Assembly: GCA_001871415.1 (NCBI GenBank) | Contig: MNWW01000067.1 | Location: 1 to 52,198, forward strand | Reading direction: 5' to 3' | Length of the DNA: 52,198 bases | DNA from: Candidatus Woesearchaeota archaeon CG1_02_57_44 | GTDB taxonomy: Archaea > Nanobdellota > Nanobdellia > Woesearchaeales > CG1-02-57-44 | Shown: positions 16,566 to 25,055 of the stretch, in pieces | Layout: every line of letters starts with the position of its first letter | Numbering within the stretch: the stretch's first letter is position 1 | Translations under genes and position numbers: made by a program | Notes under the pieces: model-generated | The model's database searches: none | Seen by the model: only the letters and a program-made list of their open reading frames with translations | Told to the model about the DNA's origin: nothing

Positions 16566-18428
16566 CTACGTCTTATAGCCGTGGATGAACACATAGCGCC
16601 AGAGCAGGCCCTGCCTGCGCTGCATCTGCATGCTGAATCCTGTTGAACGGAATAATGCCTGCAATCTGTCCTGGTCATTCACCCATTCGACATTCGGCAG
16701 GATGTGAAAGAAGCGGTCATACTCGACAAAGACGGCGCGCCCGCCTTTTGGTAGTCTCTTTGCGATATCCTGGAGCAATTTTTTTGGATCATCCGCTTGG
16801 CTCAGGCCGCCGATGCTGATGACCGCGTCCACTCGGGGGATCCGCTTGTGGATATGATGCTCCTCGAGGAAGACCTGCACATGCCTGTGCCCGTATTGTC
16901 TCATGCGCTCCTGCACCAGCAGGATCTCGCCAGGAGAATCGTCCTGCGCATAGACTGCTCCTCCTCGGGCAGCTTCTGCGAGATGCAAGGTAAGGGTGCC
17001 GATGTTGCAGCCCACTTCCATGATGCGCTTCCCTTCGAGATCACCGAGCAACCCGGTGGCTTTCCTGCGCACCCAGAGAGGGAATTCCAGATGCTCCGTC
17101 ACGGTCCGGGAGCGGGCCAGGATATCCTTGATCCTTGAGAAGAAATGCGGGCTGTAGTATGCCTGCACCAGAAAATAGACCGGCAGGCCCAGGAGCATGA
17201 ATGATGCCACCAGGCGCAGGCTCTGCATCGCGCCTGGCGTTATGCGCAGCCACAACGCGATGAGGGAGAGGAACAGCAGGATGACGAGGGACGCGCCGAC
17301 CTTGCCGCCCGGAGCGGTGTAGTACACTCGCTTGGGCACCTTCTTCCTGAGGACGATGAATGCCATCATGACCGCGCTGTACATGAGCAGTATCAGGGGG
17401 ACGAGCATCGCGAGCAATGACTCATAGTTGCCAGCGCCCGCGAAGACCAGTATGATGGAGACGATGGTCTGCAGCAGGATGGCCTTATGGGGCGTCTGAT
17501 TGACTGGATGAATCTGCGCGAACTGACGGGGGAAGAGCAGGTCCTGACTCATGGCGAGGATGAGCCTTGGCGCCGCGACTATCCATCCTGCGACAGAGCC
17601 GATGATGGACAGGTAGACGAGCAGCGTGAATATCGGCGACGCCACAGACCCGAAGGCCCGGGAGGCCAGGTCGGTGAACGGAGCATGACTTCCTCCAAAG
17701 GCATTAGAGGGGATGGATCCCAGCGATGCGAGCACCAGTGTCAGACAGATGACGGTGATGATGGTCGTGCCCAGGATAAGCGCCTTGGGCAGCACTCGCC
17801 TCGCATCCTTGGTCTCCGCGGCGAGGAACGTCGCAGTCTCCCAGCCAAAGAAGGTCTCGGCGATGAGGAACACGGTCACGGGCAAGGAGCCGCCGACGAA
17901 GAATGGCCGCATGTTGGCGGACGAGAACAAGAAGAGATTGCCCAGCGCGACCATGCCGACGGTCCCCAGTGTGATGATCGCGAACACCATGAGCATGACA
18001 GCGCTCGTCTGCATGCCGCGATAGGCGATGTAGTTGAAGAGGAGGATGAAGATGATGGATACCGCTATCTTCGGCAGGTACGCGGGGATGGGCAGCAGGT
18101 ACTGCACCGCGCCCACGACGAGCATCGCGATAGTGATATTGCCCCCGACCAGCGCGGCCCAGCCGATGAGGAAGGACCAGAACCTGCCGAAGGCCTGCTT
18201 GCAGAACTCATAGATGCCGCCTTCCTTCGGATAGAGCGCAGTCAGCTCAGCGAAGAGCATGGCGATGTAGATGGACACAATCCCCATGAACAGCCAGGCA
18301 AGGATGGATGCAGGCCCGGAGACTCGCGCGCCGACAGCGGGCAGGAAGAAGATGCCGGTGCCCATGATGGCATTGATGGTCAGCAGGATGATGACGGGGT
18401 ACGAGAGCACCTTTCGCAGCCGGGCCAT
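16566..18428 (-). CDS. APC-family amino-acid permease fused to a class I SAM methyltransferase
   Basis: A 620-residue two-part protein. Residues 1-435 form an APC-superfamily transporter. It starts with the TM1 break typical of the family (TINAIMGTGIFFLPAV), then PKEGGIYEF in the TM2-TM3 region, and about 12 hydrophobic helices. From about residue 455 a soluble domain begins, with methyltransferase motif I (KRIMEVGCNIGTLTLHLAEA, Glu-471 to Gly-477 region), an acidic post-I loop (VYAQDDSPGEI), VDAVISIGGLSQADDP in the motif IV position, and LPKGGRAVFVEYD. The frame is continuous with no stop or weak join. Imported amino acid or amine methylation at the membrane would fit, but is inference. The palindromic TATA at 18452-18459 is 27 bases before the ATG. 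Confidence 0.85.
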   Translation of the reverse strand: MARLRKVLSYPVIILLTINAIMGTGIFFLPAVGARVSGPASILAWLFMGIVSIYIAMLFAELTALYPKEGGIYEFCKQAFGRFWSFLIGWAALVGGNITIAMLVVGAVQYLLPIPAYLPKIAVSIIFILLFNYIAYRGMQTSAVMLMVFAIITLGTVGMVALGNLFLFSSANMRPFFVGGSLPVTVFLIAETFFGWETATFLAAETKDARRVLPKALILGTTIITVICLTLVLASLGSIPSNAFGGSHAPFTDLASRAFGSVASPIFTLLVYLSIIGSVAGWIVAAPRLILAMSQDLLFPRQFAQIHPVNQTPHKAILLQTIVSIILVFAGAGNYESLLAMLVPLILLMYSAVMMAFIVLRKKVPKRVYYTAPGGKVGASLVILLFLSLIALWLRITPGAMQSLRLVASFMLLGLPVYFLVQAYYSPHFFSRIKDILARSRTVTEHLEFPLWVRRKATGLLGDLEGKRIMEVGCNIGTLTLHLAEAARGGAVYAQDDSPGEILLVQERMRQYGHRHVQVFLEEHHIHKRIPRVDAVISIGGLSQADDPKKLLQDIAKRLPKGGRAVFVEYDRFFHILPNVEWVNDQDRLQALFRSTGFSMQMQRRQGLLWRYVFIHGYKT

Positions 18429-18451
18429 GGCAGTAGCTGGCGACAGGGGTG

Positions 18452-18459
18452 TTTATAAA
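18452..18459. promoter_or_regulatory. palindromic TATA box shared by divergent genes
   Basis: TTTATAAA is self-complementary. It is centred 27 bases before the permease-fusion ATG (minus strand) and 50 bases before the GTG of the radical SAM gene (plus strand). It is the only TATA candidate between them. Confidence 0.65.
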
Positions 18460-18504
18460 TGCTGCGTACAAACCATTATTACCAGTGCGTTACTGCCATC
18501 ATCT

Positions 18505-19490
18505 GTGGATAGATCCCATCTAGCGCAACTGGCAAGCCACCTTCTTGCCAGGCCGCCGGTCAAGGTCAGGATGGACGCGTGCAGCAGGTGTCAGTTGGCG
18601 TGCCCTTCCTGCCCGACCGGAAGGCGGGAGAACGCCAAGGGTATCGTGGGCTGGGGCGCCTTGTCCTTGCAGGACTTCATCTCTTTCTGCGAGCGCCATC
18701 CGCACGTACGTCATATCGAGCTCTCCAACTGGGGCGAATTGTTCCTGAATCCAGAGCTGGTGCCCATGATGCGCTACGCGCATGAGCATGGCATCTTACT
18801 GAACGCGCGCAATGGCGCCAACCTGAACACCGTCAGGCAAGAGGTACTGGCCGCCTTGGTGCAGCATCGCTTCCATGTCCTGAGCGTCTCACTGGATGGC
18901 GCGAGCCAGGAGACCTATGCGCAATACCGCAGGAACGGTGATTTTGACAGGGTCATCGCTCATGTCAAGACCATCAATGAGCACAAGGCACGAGCGCGCT
19001 CACGCTACCCCTGCTTCGCTGGCAGTTCGTCATCATGCGCCACAACGCACACGAGATCCCGAAGGCAAAGGCGATGGCGAAAGCGCTCGGCATGGAATTC
19101 CGGCCCAAGCAATGCTGGGACGCTACCCTGGCGCCCGTAGATTCTTTCGACATGATCTTCAGGGAGACCGGACTTGATGTCAGCAGCGCCCAGTATCCTC
19201 CTGCTGACAGGAGGATGGCAGTCCTTCCCTGCCTGCTGCTCTGGCACTCGCCGCAAATCAACTGGGACGGCAGGCTGCTCGGCTGCTGCGTCAATACCTG
19301 GCAGGACTTCGGGAATGTCTTCTCCGACGGGCTATCCGCCTGCATGGACAGCGAGCGCTACCAGCATACCAAGAAGATGCTGCAGGGCAAAGCGGGGCCG
19401 CGCGATGACATCCCCTGTGTGCGGTGCCCTCGTTTTGCAGGGATCAGCAAGCACCCGCTTCGCGCGCAAGACCTGCTTTTGCCCTTGTGA
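18505..19490 (+). pseudogene. SPASM-type radical SAM protein, interrupted by a frameshift
   Basis: The first part (GTG at 18505) has the radical SAM cluster ACSRCQLACPSCPTG (Cx3Cx2C), then ELSNWGELFLNPEL and VSLDGASQETYAQYRRNGDFDRV, typical of SPASM/twitch enzymes that act on peptides or antibiotics-like small molecules. The frame is lost at a CCCC run (19008-19011). One more C would continue as YPLLRWQFVIMRHN into the second frame. That frame reads to a TGA at 19488 through INWDGRLLGCCVNTWQDFGNVF and CVRCPRF, an auxiliary Fe-S region. Both halves look intact, so this is either a very recent mutation, programmed slippage, or a base-calling error in the homopolymer. The start codon is uncertain because no ATG lies between the TATA box and the conserved region. 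Confidence 0.8.
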
Positions 19491-19574
19491 TTGACGCTGT
19501 TCCAGGTCCTTGATCGTGCTCTGCTCTGGTCGGCATTCACAAGACATAAAAGGAGCGGCGCTTCCACGGCATGC

Positions 19575-19916
19575 ATGATAGACTTCGCTTGCAAGCACTT
19601 CGAGCTGGATGAAATAATCCGCTGTGGCTTTGGTCTTACCAAGGGGGAGCTGCGCCTGCTGTATTCCCTGGAGTCCACAGAATGGCAGAGCGCTGAGGAT
19701 CTCGCAGGTACCCTGGGGCTGAGCACCAGCAGCATGCAGCGCTCGCTCAAACGGCTGACAGAGAAAGGTATCGTCGCGCGCAGGCAGATGAACCTCTCCA
19801 GCGGCGGGTATCAGTTCGAGTACCGGCTGCATACCAAGGAGCATCTGCGGGATGTTTTGGGCAGCATCATCGACGAGTGGGCCAAGGGCGCCAAGCGCGA
19901 GCTGAAGCAGTGGTGA
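19575..19916 (+). CDS. winged-helix transcriptional regulator (MarR/TrmB-like)
   Basis: A DNA-binding protein of 113 residues. The N-terminal helix MIDFACKHFELDEIIRCGFGLTKGELRLLYSL is followed by a winged helix-turn-helix: WQSAEDLAGTLGLSTSSMQRSLKRLTEKGIVARRQMN, then a wing and a C-terminal helix for dimerisation. The ATG at 19575 is preferred to an upstream TTG (19491), because acataaaag at about 19543-19551 is a TATA-like box 25-28 bases before it. Cysteines at positions 6 and 16 could sense metal or redox state. Its target may be the preceding radical SAM gene or itself; nothing in the sequence decides. Confidence 0.8.
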   Translation: MIDFACKHFELDEIIRCGFGLTKGELRLLYSLESTEWQSAEDLAGTLGLSTSSMQRSLKRLTEKGIVARRQMNLSSGGYQFEYRLHTKEHLRDVLGSIIDEWAKGAKRELKQW

Positions 19917-19973
19917 GAGCGTAGTCATATGCGCACTATGCTGATGCGCAATAGGAATTCGTGACGGGTCATA

Positions 19974-21623
19974 TTACTCCCTATTCTTCTCCTTGCGCTT
20001 CTCCTCGTCAAGCCGCCCCAGAGCATAATCGTTCATGTCCACGCTGTTGGGCAGGTCCTTGAGGAACGGATGTATCGCTGCCGCCTGCTGCCACATGTCC
20101 TGGGCCACCTTGCGATAGCTCGGATGCCCCTGCGGCACGGAGCGCAATTCAGAGAACCAGAAGAGCGAGCGCAGATTGATGGTGATATACCAGCGCACCC
20201 GGAACGCCAGGGGTACGACGTACTGCGCCTCCTGGGGCATCATACGTGACATGCGACCGAAGGACCTGGCAGCGGTGTCCATTACCGCCTTGAAATCCTT
20301 GTCAACACCAGCAGCGACGACCTCCTCCGGCAGCACATAGCCATGCTCGACGGTCAGCAGCTGGCGCTCCTGCGTGAGCATGCGATGGCGGTGCAGGTCG
20401 CGGTACGCGCCGAAGTCCGCTAGTATATCAAAGGTGTAGAAGACATTCTCGAACGCGCGCGGCGGCTTGTGCCTGCGATTCTCCCTGCCTGCGACGCACG
20501 CGGCGATGATGCTGTTGCGTTCTGTGGTGGGTAATCGCCTCGCGTACTGGAGCAACGCCTCCAGCGGCAGATCCGTATGCTGATACAAGGCGTGAGCGAT
20601 GATCTTTTCTTCGGCGCGCTTGTCTGATTCGATGAGCTTCACGGTCGGCGCTGCGGCCAGCGATGACGGCGCGATGGTGGCTTTGGCTATCGACTCTGTC
20701 GCCTGCGCTGCTTGCGTCTTCAGCTGTCGCTCACGCTGCTGCAGGAACTGCTGCAGACTCGGGAAGTGCTTGTGCGATGGCTTGCAGCGACGAACAAAAC
20801 TCGGTATGGTCTTGTCCAGCTCCTGCTGCAATTCCTCTGCCAGTGACTCAATCTCAGCAAGTCCTGAGCAGCGCATGCACGCAATCAGATATTCAAAGAA
20901 GCGGCCATTGCCGAACACGCCCATGTTGGTCAGCGTCGACGCGGGCAGCAGACCGCGCAGCGCGTCGCAGGCGCGGGCGCGCACCGTGAATGCGTAGGCC
21001 TTCTCGCTCACGCCTTCTTCCTTCGGATAACGCTTGGTGAAAAACTCCTGCATCACCGGCATGAGCTTCGAGTAAGCGGCAAAGAGCGTATCGCAGGTCT
21101 GCTCATACGCCTGCGCGTGCTCGTTGTTGCCTGGCGATCGCGCCCTTCCCATCAGCTGCGTCGCGCGGCAGTACTGCCACCTGCTGTCGACCTTGTCGTC
21201 GAAATAGACATAGCGTGTGGACTTCTCCAATGGGCTGCCGCCGATGCGCCGGTCCTGGATGAATTTGGTCGCGATATTGCTGATCCCCTCTAGCGCGACA
21301 TGCGCTCCTCCGAGTTCACCGATGGAATCATCACCGTAGCCGTCGAGGATGCGATCATAGAACTCCTGCGCCTTCTTTATCGCGAGCGTCTGGCTGATGC
21401 CCGACTCCTCAGCGTAAGCCGCGATCTGGGAAAACCCGGTCTCGGGCGCGAGGATGAACTCGTCGAGCAGCAGGCGACGCAGGCCCTTCTGGCTCCTGCT
21501 GTAGCGCGAGAAGAGCGCTCCCTTGATGACCTCTGGCAGGTTCTGGAGCACGAACACGCGTCCGCGCATGTTGGAGACGAACCGCGAGAGCAGCTTCTCT
21601 TCCTCGAGGGTGAAGGCGTCCAT
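19974..21623 (-). CDS. tandem ThyX-like protein (flavin-dependent thymidylate synthase relative)
   Basis: A 549-residue protein with two ThyX-type halves. The first (about residues 15-260) keeps the end of the ThyX motif, EKSTRYVYF at 133-141, but has DRR in place of RHR. The second (about 345-530) keeps RHR at 412-414 (LHRHRMLTQERQ) but lacks the Ser-x-Arg that should follow. Classical ThyX is 220-250 residues with a complete RHRx7S in each subunit. A two-repeat form could still build a composite site, or the protein may have another role. A Gln/Ala-rich linker of about 60 residues joins the halves. No thymidylate synthase of ThyA type is in the window. Confidence 0.75.
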   Translation of the reverse strand: MDAFTLEEEKLLSRFVSNMRGRVFVLQNLPEVIKGALFSRYSRSQKGLRRLLLDEFILAPETGFSQIAAYAEESGISQTLAIKKAQEFYDRILDGYGDDSIGELGGAHVALEGISNIATKFIQDRRIGGSPLEKSTRYVYFDDKVDSRWQYCRATQLMGRARSPGNNEHAQAYEQTCDTLFAAYSKLMPVMQEFFTKRYPKEEGVSEKAYAFTVRARACDALRGLLPASTLTNMGVFGNGRFFEYLIACMRCSGLAEIESLAEELQQELDKTIPSFVRRCKPSHKHFPSLQQFLQQRERQLKTQAAQATESIAKATIAPSSLAAAPTVKLIESDKRAEEKIIAHALYQHTDLPLEALLQYARRLPTTERNSIIAACVAGRENRRHKPPRAFENVFYTFDILADFGAYRDLHRHRMLTQERQLLTVEHGYVLPEEVVAAGVDKDFKAVMDTAARSFGRMSRMMPQEAQYVVPLAFRVRWYITINLRSLFWFSELRSVPQGHPSYRKVAQDMWQQAAAIHPFLKDLPNSVDMNDYALGRLDEEKRKEKNRE

Positions 21624-21704
21624 GGTGATTCTCTATTGGACTGTTGCATATCTATTCAATGGATGATGATAGGTGCGGATGCATTCTTGGTTCTTCTTAT
21701 CCGG

Positions 21705-22205
21705 TCATTTAGGAAGCTGTGCTAGGATCGCTTTGCAGAACGCGCCCAGGTCGTCGGGCTTCCTGCTGGTGATGAGGTTCTTGTCCACGCAGACCTCCTT
21801 ATCGACCCAATCTGCGCCGGCGTTCTGCATATCGTCCTTGATGGCGAAAAAGCTCGTCGCTCTTCTGCCTTTCAGGATGCCTGCCGAGCAGAGCAGCCAG
21901 CCGCCATGGCAGATGGCTGCTATCGGTTTTTTTTCTTTGTCCATACGCTGGACCAGTATGATAGCTTGTGCGCTGCGGCGCAAAAAATCAGGAGCCCAGC
22001 CACCGGGGATGATGATGGCATCGGCCTGGACATCAGTCAAGATATCGCCGTCGCTCTGGACCGGATAACCGTATTTGCCCTTGTAGGTCTTTTCGCCCAT
22101 ACCGAGCAGCAGGACATCATGTCCTTCTTCCTTCAGGCGATGATACGGATAGAGCACCTCCAGGTCCTGGAAGTCCTGCGCCACGAGTATGATGATCCTT
22201 GCCAT
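21705..22205 (-). CDS. DJ-1/PfpI family protein
   Basis: Member of the class I glutamine amidotransferase-like fold (166 aa) that includes PfpI protease and glyoxalase/deglycase DJ-1. The nucleophile elbow is AAICHGGWLL near residue 100 (Cys followed by His), with Glu at EVLYPYHRLKEEG near residue 18 and the GGWAPD loop near 70, as in PfpI. The ATG at 22205 follows GGGGGTGC, a likely ribosome-binding site, and is preferred to a start nine codons upstream. The TATA box at 22240-22247 is shared with the divergent transglutaminase-like gene. A protein or metabolite repair role is typical of the family. Confidence 0.9.
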   Translation of the reverse strand: MARIIILVAQDFQDLEVLYPYHRLKEEGHDVLLLGMGEKTYKGKYGYPVQSDGDILTDVQADAIIIPGGWAPDFLRRSAQAIILVQRMDKEKKPIAAICHGGWLLCSAGILKGRRATSFFAIKDDMQNAGADWVDKEVCVDKNLITSRKPDDLGAFCKAILAQLPK

Positions 22206-22239
22206 GGTATGCACCCCCTGGAGACAGGACAAGTGAAAG

Positions 22240-22247
22240 TTATATAA
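22240..22247. promoter_or_regulatory. palindromic TATA box shared by divergent genes
   Basis: TTATATAA is self-complementary. Its centre is 26 bases before the plus-strand ATG at 22271, and 38 bases before the minus-strand ATG at 22205, which uses a short leader with a ribosome-binding site. Confidence 0.65.
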
Positions 22248-22270
22248 ATATTGTCCACGCCGGTCTACTG

Positions 22271-24196
22271 ATGGGTTATTTGGCTCGATGGGGGGTCATA
22301 AGAGTTTCCTGGCTATGCCCTGTGTTTTTGCTTCTCGGAGCTGTCGTCTTGTTCTTCTCTTTGTCGGTTCCTGTGAGCCTGGCAGCAAGTCCTCTTGATA
22401 GCACCGCCATGAGCATGACCGTGGATATCACGTCTGGATTGGCTTTCACGGGGACGCAACCGCTCGCGCGGCTTGATTCAGTAGAACTGAACCTCTCGCT
22501 CTGGCCAAGGACTGACTGGCGGCAAGTCGTGCAACTGGAGGGTGCACAGCAGCCCCGCGACGGGACCATCAACTACATATACACCAAACCTCCGGTCCGA
22601 GGCATCCCCCTCGCATTGCACGCGACCGTGGATACCACAGGGCTCTATCCCGCAGTGCGTCAGGGCGTGCCATTCCCCGCGCGATTCTTCCCCAATGATG
22701 TCGCTCCGTTAACGCTGCCGACAGAAGGCATCGACAGCGACAATCCTGCTGTGGCGGCTATGGCCCGGCGTATCACCGAGAACGCGACCGAGCTCTACGA
22801 GGCATTGCACCTGCTCGGCGGTTGGATCGAGGACCATATCAATTACTCGCTGGACACCCTGACTGCTGACGCCACCCAATTGCCGTCATGGGTGCTGGAG
22901 AAGCGCTACGGTGTCTGCGATGAGCTGACCGTGCTGTTCATCGCTATGGCGCGCTCGCTTGGCATCCCTGCGCGGTATGTTTCCGGTGTCGCTTTCACTA
23001 ACTACAATGATGTCAATGACTGGGGGATGCACGCGTGGGCCGAGGTGTATTATCCCGGTGCAGGATGGATCCCGTACGATGTCACCTATCATGAACTGGG
23101 CTATGTGGACGCGACGCACATAGCGCTGCGCAAGTCAGAGCGTGTCAATGAGCCGGGCGTGCAGGCCAACTGGCTCGGTTATGGTGTGGATGGAAGCCTG
23201 CTGCCAATCTCGGTCGCGGTGAAGGAGCTCTCCAGCGAGCGTGGGTCTCGGGCATCAATAGACGCATCGCTGAGCATGCTGGAGAGCAAGGTCGGTCCTG
23301 GCTCCTACAATCTGGTCCAGCTTCAGCTTCGCAATCCGACAGACAGCTATGTGCCGGTGTTCGTACAGCTCGCTCCTACCGAGGGTCTCGCCTATGAGAG
23401 TGCTCGTGAGGTCCCTGTCTATCTCCGGCCAGGCGAGCACAGGACGCTGTATTGGGTGCTGCGTGTCGATACGACGCTGCAGCGAGGCTATCGTGTCACG
23501 TTCCCGGTGCAGGCGCTGGTGGATGGCGCGCGGTACGAGACTTCTTTCGTGCTCGAGCAGGGCGGCGGCGTCCTGAGCAGGGACGATGTGCGCGCGTATA
23601 TGGTATCGTCCGCCACGCACGCCTCCACGGGCTTCTACTGCACACCTGATCAGGAGTTCTTCTACGATGATGAGGACATCGCTCTATCCTGCTCAAGTGA
23701 TACGCAGGTCTGCCTTGAGCAGCGATGCCCTGCACCAGCCGACGGCGGGTATCATTTCACGCTTCCCGCGCATGACGCTGGCTATGCACCGATGCATTTC
23801 ACTGCTGGCAGCAGCGCCGTGGACCTCGCGGTGAAGGTCGTCGCTTCGCCTTCTGTCAGCATCGAAGGGCTGCGCGCCGTCAGCGGGGGATTCGGCGACG
23901 CGGTCAATGTGACATTCTCCCTGATGCCGTCGTCGGCGCCGCAGGACGCGCGGTTCACTGTTTCGATCAATGGCAATGATGTGCATGACGGTCCTGTCCC
24001 TGGCGCGCTCGAGCAGACGCTGAGCATCCCTTTCACCTTATTGCAGGAAGGGGAGAATGATGTTACCGTCAAGACTGCGTGGCAGGATGCAAGGGGGCGA
24101 GAGTATGAGGATTCAGAATCGGTGATAGTGACGCTCGGTCCGTACAGCTGGTGGGAGCGGGTCAAGTGGTGGTTCATGCGGATGATGGGTGGGTGA
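22271..24196 (+). CDS. secreted transglutaminase-like protein
   Basis: Predicted surface protein of 641 residues. The N terminus has a signal sequence (VSWLCPVFLLLGAVVLFFSLSVPVSLAASP). The transglutaminase-like core lies near residues 190-275: YGVCDELTVLFIAMARSLGIPARYVSGVAF holds the catalytic Cys (about 215), HAWAEVYYPGAGWIPYDVT holds the His and Asp. A C-terminal region of beta-sandwich type follows (LVQLQLRNPTDSYVPVFVQL; VSINGNDVHDGPVPG), probably Ig-like modules. The chain ends with SWWERVKWWFMRMMGG, an amphipathic membrane-proximal tail. Archaeal relatives are thought to be peptidases or cross-linking enzymes at the cell surface; which one applies here cannot be told. Confidence 0.85.
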   Translation: MGYLARWGVIRVSWLCPVFLLLGAVVLFFSLSVPVSLAASPLDSTAMSMTVDITSGLAFTGTQPLARLDSVELNLSLWPRTDWRQVVQLEGAQQPRDGTINYIYTKPPVRGIPLALHATVDTTGLYPAVRQGVPFPARFFPNDVAPLTLPTEGIDSDNPAVAAMARRITENATELYEALHLLGGWIEDHINYSLDTLTADATQLPSWVLEKRYGVCDELTVLFIAMARSLGIPARYVSGVAFTNYNDVNDWGMHAWAEVYYPGAGWIPYDVTYHELGYVDATHIALRKSERVNEPGVQANWLGYGVDGSLLPISVAVKELSSERGSRASIDASLSMLESKVGPGSYNLVQLQLRNPTDSYVPVFVQLAPTEGLAYESAREVPVYLRPGEHRTLYWVLRVDTTLQRGYRVTFPVQALVDGARYETSFVLEQGGGVLSRDDVRAYMVSSATHASTGFYCTPDQEFFYDDEDIALSCSSDTQVCLEQRCPAPADGGYHFTLPAHDAGYAPMHFTAGSSAVDLAVKVVASPSVSIEGLRAVSGGFGDAVNVTFSLMPSSAPQDARFTVSINGNDVHDGPVPGALEQTLSIPFTLLQEGENDVTVKTAWQDARGREYEDSESVIVTLGPYSWWERVKWWFMRMMGG

Positions 24197-24222
24197 GCGA
24201 GGTTCAGGTAATGTGGGTCCCG

Positions 24223-24483
24223 TTACCTTCGTCCGTACGCATGACATTGCCAGACGATGATGCAGAACTCCACGAAGCATAGGCCGTTGAGGATGAGGAT
24301 AGGGAGGTTCCTGATCTCGATGCCGTAGAGGATCCAGATGAAGGCGCCGATGGCCAGCAGGATATAACTGCTGACCGCGATATCTTTTGCACTCCTGGTC
24401 CTGAAGATCTTCACAATCTGGGGGACATTGGCGAAGCCCATAATCGTCCCTGTGAGCGTCGCCAATGTCGCGAGAATGGTCAT
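24223..24483 (-). CDS. SemiSWEET-type sugar transporter
   Basis: An 86-residue protein with three membrane helices, the half-size form of the SWEET/MtN3 family, which works as a dimer. The PQ-loop hallmark is seen in TGTIMGFANVPQIVKIFRTRSAKDIAVSSY (Pro-Gln at about residues 21-22). The second helix (ILLAIGAFIWILYGIEI) and third (LPILILNGLCFVEFCIIVW) follow. Typical substrates are mono- and disaccharides moved down their gradient. A TATA-like catttatc around 24508-24515 on this strand precedes the ATG by about 26 bases. Confidence 0.92.
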   Translation of the reverse strand: MTILATLATLTGTIMGFANVPQIVKIFRTRSAKDIAVSSYILLAIGAFIWILYGIEIRNLPILILNGLCFVEFCIIVWQCHAYGRR

Positions 24484-24535
24484 AAGGACAGACGCGGCAT
24501 AGGGACTGATAAATGTTTGGGTGCAGTACTGGCTT

Positions 24536-24808
24536 TTACTTCAGAATAGCGTAGCCCTGCACCATGATATCCGCGAGCTTCTCGCCTCGCTCGGTCAGGC
24601 GCAGCAGCTTGAGGCGTCCTTGCTTATTGAACTTGATAAGCCCTGCTTTCTCGGTCTCCTGCAATATCTTGACCACGTGCGAATACGTGCAATCAATCTG
24701 CTTGGCGATGGTGCTGGCATAGACCTCACCCTTGGCGTTGCGCAGCGCGATGAGCATCATGGCGGGTTTCTCACGAAAGAAGATGTCGAATACGTTTCTT
24801 TTTGCCAT
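24536..24808 (-). CDS. winged-helix transcriptional regulator (90 aa)
   Basis: A small DNA-binding protein with one winged helix: FREKPAMMLIALRNAKGEVYASTIAKQIDCTYSHVVKILQETEKAGLIKFNKQGRLKLLRLTERGEKLADIM. The recognition helix is CTYSHVVKILQETEKAGL. It is close to archaeal MarR/ArsR-type one-domain regulators and lacks a sensor domain, except for one Cys in the helix-turn-helix. AGGTGGG precedes the ATG. It lies just after the SemiSWEET gene on the same strand in reverse order, with 52 bases between, and has its own TATA element (24854-24863). Confidence 0.85.
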   Translation of the reverse strand: MAKRNVFDIFFREKPAMMLIALRNAKGEVYASTIAKQIDCTYSHVVKILQETEKAGLIKFNKQGRLKLLRLTERGEKLADIMVQGYAILK

Positions 24809-24853
24809 GGACCCACCTAGTGACTCTAATGGTTATGTTTAAAGATGGCTATT

Positions 24854-24863
24854 GTATATAAAC
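24854..24863. promoter_or_regulatory. TATA box between the winged-helix gene and a short plus-strand transcript
   Basis: gtatataaac is centred about 50 bases before the minus-strand ATG at 24808. It would also start a plus-strand RNA near 24885, in front of a strong ribosome-binding site. Confidence 0.55.
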
Positions 24864-24884
24864 ATTTCGATAGTGGATACGAAT

Positions 24885-25055
24885 TGGCGTACGTGAACTT
24901 TTTATGGAGGTAACCTATGAAGCTTCTGTGCACGAGGGACCCGCTGCATCTCTAGTGCGCTGTGCCTCTGCTCATGCTGCGTGCGGTCTGTGCATCCAGC
25001 CGTTCATGCATAGGAGGCCCTGGCCTCAGGACAAGGGAGCATCGTGAGGAACGCG
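24885..25055 (+). other. possible leader-peptide-like or small RNA transcript
   Basis: Downstream of the TATA box a near-perfect ribosome-binding site GGAGGT (24907-24912) precedes ATG at 24917, but the frame ends at TAG after 12 codons (MKLLCTRDPLHL). The same frame then stays open for about 39 codons with several Cys. The transcript would run into the 3' end of the convergent PIN-ATPase gene. It might be a decayed small gene, a tiny peptide, or an RNA. No known RNA family was recognised. Confidence 0.3.

Noticed and set aside
17487-18458. 323-residue plus-strand frame rich in Gly, Glu, Asp and His
   Set aside because: It is opposite the membrane half of the permease fusion. The composition is the antisense of hydrophobic codons, and no promoter or family match is seen.
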